The notes under the pieces are model-generated. The model had not been told where the DNA came from. It searched no databases and saw only the letters and a list, made by a program, of their open reading frames with translations. This document shows positions 18,972 to 21,114 of a stretch of 21,114 nt of DNA, in pieces. The translations under genes were made by a program, and so were the position numbers. The stretch is from Priapulus caudatus (Eukaryota; Priapulida; Priapulimorpha; Priapulimorphida; Priapulidae), in NCBI RefSeq assembly GCF_000485595.1, contig NW_014579993.1:1-21114 (forward strand). The letters run 5' to 3'. Each line of letters starts with the position of its first letter. Position 1 is the stretch's first letter.

Positions 18972-19999
18972 ATGGCACCAAGAACAACCGCAACGACGTG
19001 GGAAGCGCTGCACGGCAACCTCACCGCCGACGTTCCGGCGGAACCCGACAGCACTGCCGACGCCATGAACGGCAACCCCCTGTGCAAAGCGGAGGCCTCC
19101 GCGAACCTGCAGCTGCAGGCCAACAACGCCGCAGTGCAGGAGGCTGAGGAGGAGGCAGAAGAGGAGGCCCAGTGGCAGGCCTACCTGCAGCAACTGCGGA
19201 AGGAGGAGCTCCGGAGGGAGAGGGAGCAGACGGCCAGCGAGTAGAGGGAGCTGGAGGAGGCACAAGGGGAGCCACACGTCTGCGCTCCGCTAGCCGACCA
19301 CGAGAAATGGCAGGGGTGGGAGGACTGCATGGAGATACCCCCCGAATACTCCCACCTAGCGCCAGACTCGTGGCTCGCCTTCACCCGGACGGAGGAGGAG
19401 AGGGACCGCGCAGCCCGATACCATGACGAGATGCGCCACGGAGGGGACGCCGACTACCCCGCCGATGTCCCACTCCTAGAACTGATCCTGGACCAGGAAG
19501 GAGAGCACGGTCCGGAAAAGTACGTCGAGTTGTTCGGTCGGTGCGGGGAGGCTATCAAACGCCTAACCTTGGCACAATATATACACATAGTCGGCTGGTT
19601 TATATACCAAGGCCTCGTGGGGCCAGCCATCTATCTGTCACGCGTGCCAGATTTCGAGAACCTGCCACAACCGCCCAGTCTGACAGTGGTTCAAATGTTT
19701 TAAGGGGGGCGATCCCACTCCCGCCACCGGGGATCGACTTAAACGACACCTGGTGGATGGTGAACAGGCATGACGACTACGAGGAGTACATGCCTGAGGG
19801 ATTTGACCCATTTTCAAATACACGGGGGGAGTCTTTGATAGAGACCTACTATATCCAGTGAAGGGCATACGACCCAGACGACGAATACAACGACCCAGAG
19901 AACGTGCGGCGTCTCGCGGTATTGCACCAACGCATGCTACAGTGTACTCTGGTGGAGTTGAACCCGTTGCCGCAACCGAGACATTTGGCGGGTGGCTAG
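18972..19999 (+). pseudogene. Unrecognised ORF region downstream of env (accessory gene candidate), interrupted
   Basis: I do not recognise this protein. ATG at 18972 starts 90 codons up to TAG (19242-19244). The same frame then continues open to TAA at 19701-19703, and coding-like sequence resumes one frame over (PPPGIDLNDTWWMVNRH), passes a TGA at 19859-19861 (probably a former Trp) and ends at TAG 19997-19999. Read through, it would be about 340 residues: a Thr/Ala-rich start, a Glu/Arg-rich coiled-coil (about 55-95), and a globular part with Trp-, Tyr- and Asp-rich stretches (CMEIPPEYSHLAPDSW, DDYEEYMPEGFDPF). There is no signal peptide. Codons are GC-rich at the third position, unlike gag, pol and env. 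A hydrophobic run (LSLLVIGVFVI, about 20005-20040) lies in another frame just after it and might be a former end. Alternatives are a captured host gene or two separate small ORFs. Confidence 0.6.
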
Positions 20000-20513
20000 G
20001 TGAATCGTTATCGTTGCTGGTTATTGGGGTTTTCGTCATTAAGCTGGACAAACTGCTCCTTTTTCCATTTTCCCCGCAAACTAACGGGTTCTGGCAGTAG
20101 TACTGAAATGAACAAACGGGTATTTTTCCATTTAAAATTACAATATAAAATGTTTTCCATGTAAACTATTTTCTAAAATTTCTCTTACTATCGTTTTTTT
20201 CTCATGTGGTTCTCACGTTATGATTGTGTACGGCAGTACGCGAAGACCAAAAGCCGAGTATAACTTTTACATACAATTTATAACCTTTTTGCGCGAATTT
20301 TCACTTTTCTATGTGGGTTATGAGTTTTGATCCGCGCAGTTAAAATAACATTATAACCGGAATCTATAATAATTTCGGACGCGAATTATAACGATTGTAC
20401 GTAACTTTTAATAGTATACGGCATTTCTTTTAACTATTGTGCATTCTATATTACGCAATACGCGATTGGTGACGGTGCGACATACGGGTATTACTGTATG
20501 GTATTATATACGG
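20000..20513. other. AT-rich region, no gene seen
   Basis: About 500 AT-rich bases follow the last coding sense. I see no LTR copy, domain or RNA gene. It may be the 3' untranslated part of element B or host DNA; without the 3' LTR I cannot decide. Confidence 0.5.
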
Positions 20514-20935
20514 GTATTGGAATTGTATTGTAATTGAATTGAATTGAGTTGAGTTGTATTGGAATTGTATTGTAATTGAATTGAATTGAGTTGAGTTGTA
20601 TTGGAATTGTATTGTAATTGAATTGAATTGAGTTGAGTTGTATTGGAATTGTATTGTAATTGAATTGAATTGAGTTAAATTGTATTTGAATTATATTGTC
20701 ATTGAATTGAATTGAGTTGAATTGTATTTGAATTGTATTGTAATTGAATTGAGTTGAGTTGAGTTGTATTTATGAATTGGTAATTGTAATGAATTGAATT
20801 GAGTTAAATTGTAAATTTGATAATTGTCATGAAATTGAATGAGGTTTAAATTGATATTTGAATTGTATGGAATTCAATTGAAGTTGAATTGTATTTTGAA
20901 TTGTTATTTTAATTGAAGTGAATTGGAAATGAATT
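20514..20935. repeat. 42-bp minisatellite built of AATTG-like pentamers
   Basis: A 42-bp unit starting GTATTGGAATTGTATTGTAA begins at 20514, 20556, 20598 and 20640 with perfect spacing, then decays through about five or six further partial units to about 20935. Inside each unit the sequence is itself a chain of AATTG, AGTTG and TATTG pentamers, so there are two levels of repetition. The decay from left to right suggests expansion at the left end. Confidence 0.9.
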
Positions 20936-21114
20936 GTGTGTGAGATGCTATGGTACGGTTAAAGGGGAGATTAGTTGTCATTTTAACGCGGTGGCGTTAC
21001 GAGAAACACTATGTTAAGATTATACACTTAAACGGTAACAATTACAAGAAAACCTATCACGACGAAAGTACAGCAAGTCTTTTGTCTGTAAAAATTTTTA
21101 ATGAACCAGTTTCT
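20936..21114. other. Terminal flank, no gene seen
   Basis: Mixed sequence. A purine run AAAGGGGAGA occurs at 20962-20971 but is followed by sequence unlike the start of the 5' LTR of element B, so I do not call it a polypurine tract. No feature supported. Confidence 0.5.

Larger units (their letters stand above)
10753..19999 (+). mobile_element. Element B: errantivirus-like Ty3/gypsy element with env and an extra ORF region
   Basis: A plus-strand element with 5' LTR, primer site, splice donor, gag, protease, RT, RNase H, integrase, F-type env and a further coding region. The order matches insect errantiviruses up to env. The end is given as the last base with coding sense; the true 3' end is unknown, because no copy of the 5' LTR is found between 19999 and 21114. 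The start at 10753 is inferred from the break in the LTR of element A and the TG...CA ends. Gag and Pol are related to those of element A in every domain but clearly diverged, so the two are different families rather than two copies of one. Confidence 0.88.

Noticed and set aside
18527..19277. Minus-strand frames opposite the env tail and the extra ORF
   Set aside because: They are antisense shadows of repetitive Pro/Thr and Glu-rich codons; Leu/Val-rich only because of that.
19699..19712. TTTTAAGGGGGGCGAT as polypurine tract of B
   Set aside because: The sequence after it does not resemble the LTR start, and coding-like sequence continues beyond it.
20514..20935. Regular 42-bp repeat as a CRISPR-like array
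   Set aside because: There are no unique spacers; the units are directly adjacent and composed of pentamers in a eukaryotic setting.

Overview
This is eukaryotic DNA, most likely from an insect or other arthropod. The basis is the microsatellite-rich flank and two Ty3/gypsy (Metaviridae) LTR retrotransposons, one of which carries a baculovirus-F-like envelope gene. That gene arrangement is known from insect errantiviruses. I cannot name the species, and I see no bacterial genes, tRNA, rRNA or CRISPR array.

Layout. Positions 1-1000 are CT/CA microsatellites with one ambiguous base at 408. Positions about 1070-2975 are a long G+T-skewed tract with GTG, CTG and GAT repeats and no credible gene. 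Positions 2990-3074 are CT then TA repeats, and 3075-3473 are unassigned AT-rich DNA. Element A lies on the minus strand at 3474-10752. It has a 394-bp 3' LTR, about 1.3 kb without coding sense, a broken gag-pro-pol with an uninterrupted integrase end, a leader, a primer site and the first 129 bp of its 5' LTR, and no env. Element B lies on the plus strand from 10753. It appears to have inserted head-to-head into the 5' LTR of A. B carries a 544-bp 5' LTR, primer site, consensus splice donor, gag, pro-pol, an intact 756-codon env, and then an unusual fourth gene region (about 18972-19999). AT-rich DNA with a 42-bp minisatellite follows. No 3' LTR of B is visible in the window.

Condition. A gag-pol holds at least four nonsense codons, several frameshifts and an RNase H deletion. 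B gag-pol holds frameshifts, three nonsense codons, a small deletion that removes a catalytic Asp of integrase, and a clean inversion of about 0.5 kb that puts the end of Gag, with a perfect CCHC zinc knuckle, on the opposite strand. In contrast, env of B is uninterrupted from signal peptide to cytoplasmic tail and has a textbook splice acceptor immediately before its ATG.

The most novel part is the region after env: a GC-rich reading frame (with later stops and a shift) that starts at an excellent ATG context. It is preceded by an unstructured CAA-repeat leader and a splice-acceptor-like site resembling that of env. Its protein is not one I recognise. The model I favour is an errantivirus-like element making full-length gag-pol RNA, a spliced env RNA and a second spliced RNA for an accessory protein. 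The accessory part is inference from one degraded copy.
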